From positions 143,485,317 through 143,549,316 of the forward strand of contig CM037584.1 of assembly GCA_021018995.1 (NCBI GenBank): 64,000 bases of DNA, written 5' to 3'. The position numbers were made by a program, and so were the translations under genes. A model generated the notes under the pieces. The model made no database searches. It was not told the origin of the DNA and saw only the letters and a list, made by a program, of their open reading frames with translations. Positions within the stretch are counted from its first letter, which is position 1. The number at the start of each line of letters is the position of its first letter. Of this stretch, positions 1 through 10,899 are shown in pieces. The DNA comes from Chloranthus sessilifolius. Taxonomy: Eukaryota; Streptophyta; Magnoliopsida; Chloranthales; Chloranthaceae.

Positions 1-230
1 TCCATACCATGAACACTTCCCATCGGTGGAGTATTTATAACTGGCGGAGTTTGCTCTGGCGAAGGATGCTCTGCAACATTCTCCATTGTCGTTCGACTTT
101 CAGCCAGATGGACATTCTCACCACTTCCAGAAACAACGTCATGCTCGTATCCGTCTACCGAAATAGCATTTAGCCCAGTACGATGAGGCAACGGTGGTCT
201 ACCTCTACCTCTTCCACGACGCGGAGGCAT
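1..230 (-). CDS. 5' end of Tekay-like retrotransposon gag (partial, runs off left edge)
   Basis: On the minus strand a frame opens with ATG at 230 and stays open to the window edge. It begins MPPRRGRGRGRPP, the Arg/Gly/Pro-rich N-terminus common in gag of Tekay/Del chromoviruses, and continues as a polar, probably disordered stretch. The start is chosen because it is the first ATG after the primer-binding site, with a leader of about 130 bases (231-358). The gag core and zinc knuckle would lie to the left and are not visible, so whether the whole element is intact cannot be judged. Gag would form the cytoplasmic particle that packages element RNA. Family assignment rests on the N-terminus plus the adjacent primer site and LTR. 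Confidence 0.65.
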   Translation of the reverse strand, partial: MPPRRGRGRGRPPLPHRTGLNAISVDGYEHDVVSGSGENVHLAESRTTMENVAEHPSPEQTPPVINTPPMGSVHGM

Positions 231-358
231 CGTAACTTATTTCAGATAAAAAGTTAATCAGACCTACAACTCAATCTAACTCCAATCTCTATTCTATTAA
301 CAGATATTTTACCATATTTGTATATGTCAGAGTTCAGTCTCCAATGACTTAACGCCGG

Positions 359-372
359 GAGCTCTGATACCA
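359..372 (-). other. Primer-binding site, initiator tRNA-Met type
   Basis: Reading the minus strand, TGGTATCAGAGCTC follows the LTR after a 2-base gap. TGGTATCAGAGC is the standard plant retrotransposon site complementary to the 3' end of initiator tRNA-Met. It fixes the orientation (minus) and the inner boundary of the LTR to its right. Confidence 0.9.
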
Positions 373-723
373 CCTGTGACAGCCCGACATTTCCCAGTTT
401 CTCAACTAGGAAAGGTCGCGCCATCGGATCACCTGATATGATCCTTTCATCAAGGGGTTCCTTATTTTACATCAAAGTGTTGCAGAATGCGGAAACAATG
501 TATTTAAACTCTGACAAATAACTCATATGGCAAATAACTGATCAAATAGAAACTAAAATATGTGATAAACATAAAGCAAAAGGTTTGATGTATAGCTTTT
601 CACCGATGACGGCCACTCGTCATCTAAACAGTGAAAAGAAACCTATACATCCAAACATCAACCCACAGAAATCTGAAACCAACATATATCATTATACAGA
701 CCATAAGTTACCTTTTCCCTTTT

Positions 724-746
724 TCTCTCTCTCTCTCTCTCTCTCC
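724..746. repeat. CT microsatellite
   Basis: Uninterrupted CT dinucleotide run inside the LTR. Confidence 0.95.
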
Positions 747-813
747 CCATTTTTCCCCATAACCCAAGCTACAAACCTAACTACGGGAAGAACTCCTCTG
801 GGAAGTCGTCTTC

Positions 814-853
814 CTCGTCGTCGTCGTCGTCTTCCTCCTCCTCCTCCTCCTCT
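814..853. repeat. TCG/TCC trinucleotide microsatellite
   Basis: About six TCG units followed by about six TCC/CTC units inside the LTR. The apparent open frame across it is a by-product of the repeat. Confidence 0.9.
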
Positions 854-1119
854 GTCACGTATATAGGGTCTGCCACGTGCTCAGGGTCAGGCTCTGTAGC
901 TAAGACAATTAAGTCGAGGAATGAGCTATCATCCAAAGCTCAGTAGAGAATACTGCATTGTATTCTATATTGACAGTTTATCACCTTTTCATAGAGGAGC
1001 ATAAAATAACATATGAATAACATGATGAAATATTGTATTTATGCATGATATAACAAGTGAGAGAAGCAGACTAAACTGAAAATACATACTGGCGAAAACA
1101 AGGAATTAACAAGGTTAAG

Positions 1120-1185
1120 CTCCCGAGTTAGCGGGATCACTTGGACGAGAATAATTCAAGCTCCCGAGTTAGCGGGATCACTTGA
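1120..1185. repeat. Two direct copies of a GC hairpin unit in the LTR
   Basis: The 25-base unit beginning GCTCCCGAGTTAGCGGGATC occurs twice, about 41 bases apart. Each copy can fold TCCCG/CGGGA around a 6-base loop. A comparable GC hairpin sits in the same relative place in the other Tekay-type LTRs of the window. Confidence 0.85.
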
Positions 1186-1971
1186 TTTAACAAGAGTAAT
1201 AACGTATCAAGATCATTGACATGGACAAAATTCTGAGTACTGAATCATATAGAATTATCAGGGATATGCAATTTCTTGAATGGTTTTATGATGCAATGTA
1301 TACTAACCTGTTATAAATGTAATAATAGCATTAACTGTCAAAACTGGTTTATGCACATAAACTAGTAAGAGCATGTCTTTTCCAATTTTGGCAGTGTATA
1401 CTAGATGCTGTTGATACTCATATTCATGCATTGTTTCTCATTAGCTTAATGGCTAATCACATCTATTTATGGCATAATAAATCAAGTGCATCAGTTCAAT
1501 TAACAAAGCAAATTCAACTTCTAATATACTGATCATTGCGTACATATATACTCATCAATGATTCTATGAACAACTCAGTGAAAACGCTTATTCAATTATA
1601 AAATATCAACATAAATTCCCTACCTTTATACGTTAAGTCTTACAAGTATTGTCACTGACGCACATTCACGCATCCGAGAACATCATGCATTCTTTGTTCT
1701 TAAAAATTTTCTAAGTGCTCCATGTGGCACCAAATCTAAGAAAAAAGATTCATTTTAAAAACAAAACGAGTATTTTATAGATGCATCAAGGACTGAGAGA
1801 GGCAAACTTTTGAACCCATCATGGACCCAAGGTCCGAATGTACAACACACAGACCCTAGTTCAAAAACCCAAGGCTAGAGAGGGTTGCCGCGGCAACACA
1901 CAGTGCTTGTCGGGCTTCAGCTGTGTCTCCTTCTCCTTCTTTATTTGCTGTTATTCCTCCTTGCTCTCATT

Positions 1972-2042
1972 TATATATATATATATATATATTCTATATA
2001 TATGTATTATTATCATTTATATATATATATATATATATATAT
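1972..2042. repeat. TA-rich microsatellite
   Basis: Two runs of TA dinucleotides separated by a short mixed AT stretch. Confidence 0.9.
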
Positions 2043-2894
2043 CTGATTCAACATTTACAGATTTCTTTGATGATTGATGAAGCCAGAAGTGCAAGGATCT
2101 GCACTAAATCTTCATACTTAAGTAAATTTTTGAGCTGAAATTCTTAAAATTAACTCTTCTTTATAAGAACAACAAACAACTAACCTTTTTGGTTCGTAGT
2201 GTATGATCACATGGAGGAATCACTATGCTATGCCTGCTGATCTCAACGACGGATCAGAACTGAGAACAGTGGCTTATATTTCCTGTTGGTTGTTGATTTT
2301 CACAGAATTTCTTTGAAATAGAACAAAAAAACCAGGCTTCTTAGCGGGGAGTTTATACTTTTGTAAACCTACCTTGCGTGCATGAAAACCGCAAATGACT
2401 CATTTGAGTCGTGTTCCAAATCTTACATGCAAGTAGCTTACAAGCTACTTAAGGTAAACTTTCTTATACAGCCAGTATAACTATGTAAGGGTATTACATA
2501 TAAAACAAAACACAAGAATTTCTTGTCTGTAGTTTAACATTAAAAATGAAATAAAATAGGGAAAATCATAAAAGGTTTATCTAAAAACCCTCCCTTTTTC
2601 CTTGTTTATATTAATACTTGTTAGAATAAAGCCAAATGGCTTAGGCTTAAGTATAAAGTCAATATATCACTTCTGGTATATACCAGAATTTACTTCTTTA
2701 TATAAGATAGTTTAAACCTTTTTTATTTTAATACACTTGTATGTCTTTTGCTGAATTTCAAATTCTTAAGATTTCAAGGGCTATCCTAGTGAGGTCTGAC
2801 CGGACACTCATGACTACAGTGTATAAATCTGGGGATCGTTACAAAAAACCTATTTTACTAGAGAAAGGTGAGAGTAATCACTCATCGAACTTAC

Positions 2895-2981
2895 TTGACG
2901 CCTTGCAACATGGTCCATTTGTTTCACGTCCTTGACCCAATCAACAACAACAAGCTCCATCAGGTACTTTCCTTCATGAAC
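2895..2981 (-). pseudogene. Exon-like fragment of an unrecognised host gene
   Basis: On the minus strand an 87-base open stretch (29 codons) is bounded by an acceptor-like TGTGCAG at 2988-2982 and a strong donor GTAAGT right after the exon (from 2894). It encodes a peptide containing ELVVVDWVKDVKQMDHVARR. The codon-like composition, the two splice signals and the phase-0 length make it look like a genuine internal exon. I do not recognise the protein, and it does not match the glycolate oxidase sequence expected next to the neighbouring exon. It lies only about 50 bases from the outer end of the Tekay LTR, so that element probably landed in the adjacent intron. Confidence 0.45.
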
Positions 2982-3342
2982 CTGCACATTGCAATATAAA
3001 CATAAATAATCAGTGCAACCTTCGACATCAGAATCTAGAAGAACAAATACCAATCCATATAACGAAAATTTGACAACCTTGGATTTATCAAATGAAAAAT
3101 GTTTATTGTGGACTTCGATACCAGAGAAGCCTTGCTGTATTTTTATTTTTAATTTTCTAGTGCTAAAATTCAGAACCCTCTACATGCAATTAAAAAAAGT
3201 AATGCAGTTAGAAAGTCGGAAATTTGTGGATTATGGGTATTGTATAAATTGTTTCCTGTGAAGATTGAATAGCATCGTATTATCTCTTATGAACCATAAA
3301 AAACAGGGCTCATTTTTTCAGTCACTTAATGCATTATCATAC

Positions 3343-3405
3343 CTTCCAGCTTAGAGTTCTATCAATTTGGCCAGCAACATAAGAGGCTAATCCAAAGTCA
3401 TTTGC
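3343..3405 (-). pseudogene. Glycolate oxidase (peroxisomal 2-hydroxy-acid oxidase) single-exon fragment
   Basis: A 63-base, phase-0 stretch flanked by acceptor ..GTAG and donor GTATG encodes 21 residues including [17 protein letters not shown]. This matches the conserved central segment of plant glycolate oxidase ([22 protein letters not shown] in typical members), just before the flavin-binding barrel strand that begins DVKWLQT. Glycolate oxidase is an FMN enzyme of photorespiration acting in peroxisomes and is about 370 residues long, so only some 6% is present. No other glycolate oxidase exon is seen nearby and the next exon-like piece is unrelated. The fragment is therefore most likely a captured or relocated exon, not a gene. 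Confidence 0.75.
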
Positions 3406-3479
3406 CTACATCATCCACAAACAAATAAAATATAAAACATATAAGTTGAGGAAAATCATAGATTAATATTAATTATTTA

Positions 3480-3710
3480 CGAGTTTCATGTGCCTCTAAC
3501 CATATCAGTCCGTATAGTTTCAAAACTCGGTCGATACTACTACATATTTGTGAAACGTATTGGTTTCGGTCTGATTCAATACTGATACCTATAATGGCAT
3601 CGGTATCGGTCGGTATCAACCATATCAGTCCGTATTAGCCAATACGTATCAACCGATATATATATATATTGACGATACGTATCGGCCTGAAGGGAGGCTG
3701 ATACCACCTC
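3480..3710. repeat. TATCGG-rich dispersed repeat interrupting the DXS fragment
   Basis: AT-rich DNA packed with GATACGTATCGG-like palindromes. The motif AACCATATCAGTCCGTA occurs twice, about 120 bases apart. It abuts the point where similarity to 1-deoxyxylulose-5-phosphate synthase stops. The same family recurs at 4270-4375 and 9101-9775. Class unknown; a MITE-like or unclassified dispersed repeat is likely. Confidence 0.6.
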
Positions 3711-3727
3711 CAATTCCTTAGTGGAGG

Positions 3728-4327
3728 TATGGCCTTCAACTTTTGAAATATTGTTACTAAGTTTTCAATATTGTGACCATCAACAGGACCAAGATAATAC
3801 AATCCAAGATCCTCGATAAGAGATGACCCTGACACACTCATCATCGCTCTTGCTGATGGGTTTGCCCTCCAATTTGCTCTGTAAGGATCTATAAAATAAA
3901 CAATCCAATTATAACCTTTTCAACGTTCACAACCATACTCAAAATTAGACTCTTTTTTTTTTTGGTTTTTTGGAGGATTTAGCTAACCTTTCCAATATCG
4001 GTGTTGGATTCGAGCCTGGAGAGAGCACTGCTAAGAGCTCCAACAGGAGTTGCAAGGCCATCGACGGTGGTGGTCGGTAGAGATACTTGTTTATTTTATT
4101 CAAAACAATAATAAGGCTGGTGTCTAAGTATCCTGAATTGTTCATGGCTTCAAAAGGCTGCCCTGCAGCCATCGCCCCATCTCCAATTATAGTGATAACA
4201 TGGTTCTTCTTCCCTAAAATATCTCTAGCAGCTACCATCCCTAAAAATATTCCAAAAAAAGTACTTCAATATCTGCAACTTTGGCCAATACATATCTGAT
4301 CAGATGCATATCGGTCTGGAACTTGGT

Positions 4328-4375
<48 letters not shown>

Positions 4376-4807
4376 CTTTAAATCCCTGCATAGAAGTACT
4401 AGAACATTAAATTTGTATATCTAATTAGCATAGATATAGATAACAAACAAAAAAATTTGTTGGAGGCTTAAACTTACCAAGACCAGCAGAGTTGGTTGTA
4501 GAGCTATGCCCTACACCAAAAGCATCATAAATGCTTTCATCCCTCTTGGGAAACCCTGCAAGACCTGACGTCTTACCTAATGGTGTCCATTTTAGACCTA
4601 CCAGTCAAAATCTTATGTGGGTATGCCTGCAAAGTCCATGAATTATAGTTCATAAACAGTATAAGAAAACCTTAAAAAGTAATTGGGGTGATGAAGAGAT
4701 CAAAATTCTTGTGGTTTCAACACTAGTTTCCTCACCTGATGCCCAACGTCCAATATGATCTTATCATCAGGTGTATTAAGTACATGGTGTAGAGCCAAAG
4801 TTACTAC
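3728..4807 (-). pseudogene. DXS: 1-deoxy-D-xylulose-5-phosphate synthase (DXS) pseudogene fragment, type-3-like
   Basis: DXS is the plastid thiamine-diphosphate enzyme that starts the MEP isoprenoid pathway. Four minus-strand exons read in gene order: 4807-4736 ([18 protein letters not shown], donor GTGAG), 4626-4478 ([10 protein letters not shown], then [19 protein letters not shown], donor GTAAG), 4240-3988 (MVAARDILGKK, VITIIGDGAM, AMNNSGYLD, then [19 protein letters not shown]) and 3888-3728 (EQIGGQTH, then [13 protein letters not shown]). The thiamine-diphosphate motif GDGAM...AMNN is present. Splice sites look conserved but the coding frame does not: frame is lost in the second exon after DTIR, again in the third between IVLN and [10 protein letters not shown], and residues are missing in the fourth between GGQTH and MMSVSGSS. 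Only about 220 of some 700 residues remain, and the N- and C-terminal parts are absent. QIGGQTH favours the type-3 DXS clade, tentatively. Confidence 0.88.
4270..4375. repeat. TATCGG repeat with TA microsatellite in a DXS intron
   Basis: Short member of the TATCGG-rich family containing a 41-base TA run (4330-4370), located between the second and third DXS exons. Confidence 0.6.
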
Positions 4808-5097
4808 ATGGTTTCGGTATGAAACTGGTGCTCACTATGCACGTTAGATTTTCCATATCGTGATTTACTAACATACTCCCAAATGTAAAAAGCATCTCAC
4901 CGTAGCTGGCTCGATAAGACAACCCACTAAATTAAAAGCATCCCTGCTAAAAAATATATATATATACATATTACTCATTTACTCTTCAATCTTTAAAAAA
5001 AAAAAAAAGCTATTATGATATATGGGTCGATTAAAACTCTTGTAAAAATTTATTTGGAGAGCTTAGAAGGAAGCTTTAATGGTGGAAACAAGATGAA

Positions 5098-5202
5098 CCC
5101 AGCAACCCAAGTAAGGAGAAAACCTAGTGAGACACCATGGCCTGATTTACTATAGAAGTTGGTGATGATTTGTGGAATCTCTGCAACTCCCCAGCACACC
5201 AA
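5098..5202 (-). pseudogene. PQ-loop repeat transporter exon fragment (vacuolar amino-acid/cystinosin-like family)
   Basis: The minus strand encodes LVCWGVAEIPQIITNF followed by SGHGVSLGFLLTWVAG. The PQ dipeptide within a helix, followed by the S-x-G-V-S-x-x-F-L-L-T-W signature, is the hallmark of plant PQ-loop proteins such as the vacuolar basic amino-acid transporters related to yeast Ypq1. Similarity stops after WVAG, where family members continue D-x-F-N-L-x-G. The frame runs on to a stop near 5050 without family resemblance, so the next exon is missing. One exon of a seven-helix membrane protein cannot function. It lies upstream of, and in the same orientation as, the DXS and glycolate oxidase fragments, although the three genes are normally unlinked. 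Confidence 0.72.
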
Positions 5203-5607
5203 ACCATTTTATATTATTAGTAGTAAAGCCGAAATTCGCTTGACTAATACAAACAGAGGTTTATTGTTTTATATTATTAGTAGTTCTATTGTGTTCAGAA
5301 ATCCTATTTAATAAGGACTTTAGGTTTAGATTTAGATTAAAAACAGGGGATATGTCCTAAGGGAGGGCTTTCTTGATTTTATGGAATCGTGGAGACTAGG
5401 ACATCCCCACTCAACAATAGTTTCAATGTCTTTTCTAGACAATGATCTGCATAAAAAGAACGAAGATATTAACTTCATGAAAATAAAAAATTTCTACTTT
5501 TATAATTAGTTAGGCTGTTATTTTCCCACTATTTCCAGAGTTCTCTACCAGACATAAAAAAACAAGAATCATTGTATTCACGCATAACTAGCATAATTAA
5601 GAGTTTT

Positions 5608-5907
5608 CAAGAACAAAATTCTCAAAGGAATAGTTCCTCAGTCAAACCTCGTATAAGAAGTATATACAGCTTCAAAAAAATATACAAAGTGACTGTTTGT
5701 TTCAAACCAATGTCAGCAGGTTTGCAGTTTCACTCTATTCATATTCAGGTTCACTTTTTGCAAGCACAAAATTCTCAAAGAAAGAGTTCCTCAATCAAAT
5801 CTCAAAGTAAACCTATAAATAGAAAAAAACATGCACAAAAAAAACACGCTTGTTTCAAATCAATGTCAGCAGGTTTGCAGGTTCACTCAGTTCAAATTCA
5901 GGTTCAC
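5608..5907. repeat. Tandem duplication, unit about 153 bases
   Basis: Unit one begins CAAGAACAAAATTCTCAAAG and unit two CAAGCACAAAATTCTCAAAG. Both contain TGTCAGCAGGTTTGCAG and end TTCAGGTTCAC. The 145-codon open frame that spans them is explained by the duplication and shows no known domain. Confidence 0.85.
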
Positions 5908-6316
5908 AGTTCATGGTTCTCTACTCTCAAGCAAACCCAATTCACCAAGGGTAGGATGACTTCTAAACAAAAATATTACATATTTACATTGACGTTCCTT
6001 TATATTTAAGCAAATGGTTAATGACTTGTTGGTTAAACTCTTTTCTTGAAAACATTTGAGGCCTGGGTCCAAATCTTCTCACTAGCTTTTTCAGGTTCTA
6101 GAAAAACTAAAGCAAAAAAATGGGTGAATCGGGCCGAACCAGTCAGGCAGAACAGAGCCAAACCAGACTGCCAACTGGTGCACTTGGTCTCCTAATATCA
6201 TGAATCCCTTTCCATAGTCAGTTGCAGTTTTTGGACGATTTCACCAAGAACAAAAATTTCATTTCACACATCAACAAATCCAATCAATTAGATGATAGGT
6301 ACCTTTTGGTACAAAA

Positions 6317-6440
6317 TTAGGATTCTAAGGTTTGATGCCTTGTTGAGCCATTAATGTGCCTTGATGAGCCTTTAATGTGCCTTAACTCAGTCAAACTTAG
6401 GATTCTAAGGTTTGATGCCTTGATGAGCCTTTAATGTGCC
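6317..6440. repeat. Short direct repeats
   Basis: AGGATTCTAAGGTTTGATGC occurs at about 6319 and 6398, each followed by GAGCC-TTAATGTGCC, giving a period of about 79 bases. Confidence 0.8.
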
Positions 6441-9100
6441 TAAAATGACCCATTGACAAAAGTCATTAGGGTTATAAATGTTATTCAGTTATTAATCACC
6501 GGATCTGAGGCTTCGGTTACATTGATGCCCATCAATCCAAATCTTAACTATCCGATAATCGCTTCCATTCGTACATACGTTTTATACCAAAATGGTACCA
6601 GATCGGGTTCAGATCAGGTTTGGGGCTAACTTGAACCCAACCTATTTTTGTAACAAATAGAGATTTTCGACTTGACCCGAACTGGACCTGTAGCAGGTCG
6701 GTTCTCTAAAACCATCAGGTCAAACAGAACCATGTGGTCCCCTAATCAGATGACCATTATATTAGGGCTGACATTGGGTCCAGTCAGCCCATTACCCGAC
6801 CCCTTCAACCCGATTTTTTAACCAGGTTAGGCACAAACTTACCTTTCAGGCTGGGTTGGGGATGAAGTGTTATGTATATTATAAACATAGATTAACTGAG
6901 AGAAAAAGTACCCTAGCCAACAAAAATACTTTCTTAAAACCTCTCCCAGTGTTATGCACTTATTCTACATGCCACTTTTGCATCTTGGATTAACAAATTT
7001 CTTCAATAAATATCATGGAACAAAAAACCAAACATGAGAAAGAAAAACTACTTAGTAATAGCTGCCTTTGTTCTCGTTTGCTCATATATTTTACACAACC
7101 AAGGTAGAACATTACTAATGATAAAGGAGTATCATTGGACTTACGGTCTAGATGAAAATTTAAATTTTCCTCCAAATTACTATACAAAAGAATCAAGTAC
7201 CCATTAATTTACACAAAAACTCAGCAATCCAAGAGAGTAAACCAAAGGGAATAAAACAACAGGTTTTTCAATTTTCTTCAAACTAAATTAAATATTTCTA
7301 ACTAAAAATGTAATAGTAATGATACCCATTTTAAAGTGTTGGGCAACAGAGTTCATTATAATTGAAGGGGAGAGAAAAATTCTTAGTTTTTCATCTCCAC
7401 TACAACACAAAAACGTTCAAGATCTCACTACGTCAATATGGGATACGATGTGATGGACGAAAGAGGGAATGAAATGCTCTCATAATGATCTTGTTGCAAC
7501 GATTAAAACCTAACTTAAGGCAGATGCCACCAGCTTGAAGCTCCAAGTCAAGCAAATTCTGGCAATACTTAGCAAGCCAACCACCTGTAGCACTTATTTC
7601 TTCATTTAATCTTGAGGTTACTACTGCCTTTGCATCTTAATCAAGGCTTACTTTCTCTTCACATATCCATACAGTTACTATAGTTTCTCTAAACACCTTT
7701 ACATGGTCACTCTCATAGGGTAGTTTATCTAACTAGCGCCTCTTCTCCACTCTAATTTTTCTTGTTAACCATCTTTCCAAGTTTACTTTTCATTAAATTT
7801 AGACGATACTTTTGATCTAGGTCCATCCAAATTCTAAAACCCCTCATGCTCATTAATTTGTATTTTCGCATAACAAGTGAACTATTATTTTACAAGTGGC
7901 CAACTGACCAAACCATGAAACTGTTTTGTGATTTTTTGCCTCTTCCCTCAATAGGCCAGCTAGGACCCAACCGGCAACCTCAACGTTGTAACATAGCTTG
8001 TCAATTTAGCTATGGGTTCTACTCACCTCTTTTTCTTATATTGCATTATATAGGCTAGTAGAAACAATCAGCCAAAGGTGGGGCCCCTACTTGTAGATTT
8101 CACCAAAATCTTCTGTCTCGGGCCATTAATGCTTATATATGGCTCCATCACGGTCCTATATCCACCAGTTTTTGTATCTCCAATTTGTCTTTATGGGCTT
8201 CTAGGCAATATAGTTATGATGACTTTTAATGAAGAAAATCAACCATAATTCTCCTTCATTTGTATTCTTCCTAGGTAGATACAGTTCTTGACTCAAGAAC
8301 TTCCACTTCCTTTAGCATTCTCCCATTTGTCCCATTAACCATTTGGGACCTTCAAAAATGGAGGACAACTGAATGGGGTCAAGAGAATGTAAAGTCAACA
8401 TCTTGGATGACGCATAAATTCGATCTACAGTGTCCTTTACATGTTATCTCCCTTTTAATAAGGTTGGTTTTACTTTCCTTTTAACAGTTGACATGTACAA
8501 CTTGGTTATCCCCACCAATGAAAGCATGCAAACTTGGTGATATCTAAATCCATGTTTAGGAATATATATCATCTCACGGAGATGCAACTAATTCTAAATT
8601 CTGAAAATAAACAATTGGAATAATGCATTTTGACAAAATGAATAGATATAGCTCGCTAGGCCTCTACCACTGCCCGCTAGACCTCCTTGGTTCCTGATAA
8701 ACCTTTCCTTATGGTGGTCCATGGTTCAAGTGGGAGTAGAAGACAGAACATCAACAAAAATAAAATCAATAGATTAGCTCTCAAACCAGATGATATAAAA
8801 TTCAATCATACATTGATAGAAAGGGATTCCATTATTCCAATAAACTACTAGCAAAAAGAAAGGACTCGTGATGAAGATTTCACATTTCAACTCATGAAAA
8901 TTTATCCAGTAAAAAGTACATGTTGTGTACTATACCACTAAAGATTAGAATAGATTACGAGAAGATGAAAGATGAAAATTCTTCTTACCGATATAATTAG
9001 GTCCCATTGTTTATTGATACGGAGTTGTATAGCTACATTAATGAGGTCATCCCACGTATCACACCCCCCCACCATATTAAAGATATGATTTTTTACGAAC

Positions 9101-9775
9101 AAGGGATTTATATTCCGATTTATATATATACATATATGTGCCTATCGAGTGGGTCCGAGGCTGATACGTATCAGATATATCGGATATGTAATGGTCAAAC
9201 TGGTTGCTACTTAAACACCTCTTTTTATTTTTAAAATAATAATAACAATCTAAAAATAAAATAAAAATGAAAAGAGGGCATTTTTGGTATTTTTCCAGTT
9301 CATATCCACTACATATCAGCCAATATGGCCCGATATGTACCTATATGACTTCTTTGACCCGATATTTGACCCCACACCGAATCGGGGGTGTATATCGTAT
9401 CCGATGGGCCCTAACCCGATACATCGTGGCCGAAATGTATCGGATATGGACGATATTTAAAACCATGGTGATGACGATCAGGGAAACAAAGTCCAATATA
9501 TATCAGCATATCGGCTGGGTCCTAGGCCGATATTTAAGCACTTGTTATTTTTAAAATAATACTATATATATATATATATAACTTTTGCAAAAAAGGCAAT
9601 TTTTGGTATTTTTTCCTGTACATATCTTATACTTATGGGGCGATATGGCTCAATATGAGCCAATATTTGACATGTTTGACCCAATATTTGACCCCATACT
9701 GAATCGGGGGTGCATTTCGTAACCCGATATGTATCAATTATGGAGGATATATAAAACCATGGTGATGACGAATTA
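9101..9775. repeat. Two degenerate copies of a TATCGG-rich repeat
   Basis: Copy one (about 9101-9478) and copy two (about 9479-9775) share GGCATTTTTGGTATTTTT, TTTGACCCGATATTTGACCC, GAATCGGGGGTG and AAAACCATGGTGATGACGA in the same order. They belong to the same TATCGG family as the repeats that interrupt the DXS fragment. Confidence 0.75.
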
Positions 9776-10185
9776 TGAACCTATTCCCAATATCTAATGA
9801 ATCTCATTGCCCAATTCAACCAACAAAAAAAAATTAAGAATAAAAGCATCCAAACTCTATTATCAAGAAAAACAAACTTCAGGAACAAAGAAGGAAAGAA
9901 ACTATAGATGAATCTGAAAATACTCGTCCAATAGAACAAATTCTTTATTTTTAATGAGAACCAACTTTCTAAATCAAACTAATATGTCAGAAATCTAGAA
10001 CTATACATGAACAAGAGAAGTTAAGTATATATGTACAGAGTCTACGTAGCGACTACAAAAAAGGAATAGAAATGTAGAAGCTGTTTGAAAATTTAATCGA
10101 AATGTAGAAGCCATTAGAATTTATAGAGAAAACTTACATGGGGACTGAGAATGAGAAGAAATGAACAGAACTCACTGATAATCAA
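9776..10185. other. No recognisable feature
   Basis: AT-rich DNA without an open frame of note or a repeat I can classify. Confidence 0.4.
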
Positions 10186-10189
10186 AACT

Positions 10190-10340
10190 CCCTAATTGAT
10201 CATTGAAAACTGTAATCGATCATTGAAAACTGTAATCAAAACTCCCAATCACTCATCAAAACTCCCTAATTGATCATTGAAAACTGTAATCTATCATCAG
10301 AACACCATAATCGATCATTGAAAAACCCTAGATTAACCAT
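10190..10340. repeat. Short tandem repeats with TTGATCATTGAAAACTGTAA core
   Basis: About four imperfect copies of a unit containing GATCATTGAAAACTGTAATC, interspersed with AAAACTCCC. Confidence 0.75.
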
Positions 10341-10437
10341 AAAGACCCTAGATCAACCATATTTGTAAGAAATGAACATAAAATTATGAAGATTTGACCG
10401 ATCTGTGATTCAAAACAAGTTTCAATCTAAATAAAAC

Positions 10438-10725
10438 TCACCGATATTTGTATGAAATGAACAGAAAAATCTAGAGATTTGATTGATCTGTGATCCGGAA
10501 CCAATTCAACAATCAGTAGTCGATGATCTGCGGTTCGTGATCAGAGCTGATTCACCACCTCTAAAATCTAAACCTAAACTGCAATCTAAACCCAAACTCA
10601 CCGATATTTGTATGAAATGAACAAAAAAATCTGGAGATTTGATAGATCTGTGATTCAGGACCAGTTCAACAATCGGTGGTCGGCGATCTGCGGTCCGCGA
10701 TCCGTGATCAGAGCTCCGTGAAGAT
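10438..10725. repeat. Tandem duplication, unit about 160 bases
   Basis: Both copies start ACTCACCGATATTTGTATGA and share GAGATTTGAT.GATCTGTGAT, TTCAACAATC and GATCTGCGGT in order; the second copy is truncated. Confidence 0.8.
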
Positions 10726-10899
10726 TAAGGTTTGTTGGTGCCTCCTCTTGAGATCAAAATGGCAGCTGGGGTTCATCGAGAGAGAGAGGAAAAGAAGGTA
10801 GGGTTGTGAAAGAGGAGTTTGTGAGGAGATAAAAGAGAGAAATGAGAGGCCCGATGAATTTGCACGTGATAGTAGCATCATATGCACGTGATGAGTGAT

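Larger units (their letters stand above)
375..2843 (-). repeat. 5' LTR of minus-strand Tekay-like retrotransposon
   Basis: The inner end starts TGTGACAGCCCGACATTTCC on the plus strand, so the LTR ends ...GGGCTGTCACA in its own orientation. The outer end is placed at ...GGGGATCGTTACA, so the LTR starts TGTAACGATCCCC, matching the TGTAAT starts of the other Tekay-type LTRs here. Length would be about 2.47 kb, normal for this lineage. The inner boundary is secure because of the primer site. The outer boundary is inferred from the terminal motif, because the second target-site copy lies outside the window. It carries an AAGGTAGGG box (1617-1628, minus), two GC hairpins (1120-1185), an ACTGAGCTTTGG box (933-946, minus) and a GTGACAG box (851-860, minus). 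Confidence 0.75.
5203..9100. other. Gene-empty stretch
   Basis: I see no complete gene here. It holds the two local duplications listed separately, Asp/Pro-codon-like GGGTCNGG runs around 6120-6860 typical of decayed repeats, and an exon-like minus-strand open stretch near 7447-7636 that I cannot assign. It may be further captured host DNA or decayed transposon. Confidence 0.5.

Noticed and set aside
5572-6009. 145-codon plus-strand frame
   Set aside because: Explained by a 153-base tandem duplication; low-complexity Ser/Lys/Gln content and no domain.
7447-7636. Minus-strand open stretch encoding CQNLLDLELQAGGICLKLGF
   Set aside because: Looks exon-like, but I cannot assign it to a family or find convincing splice boundaries, so it is not listed as a gene.
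9306-9312. ATC-CACTAC as possible left end of the CACTA-like element ending at 11006
   Set aside because: Beyond CACTAC the sequence does not match the right terminus and it lies inside the TATCGG repeat.
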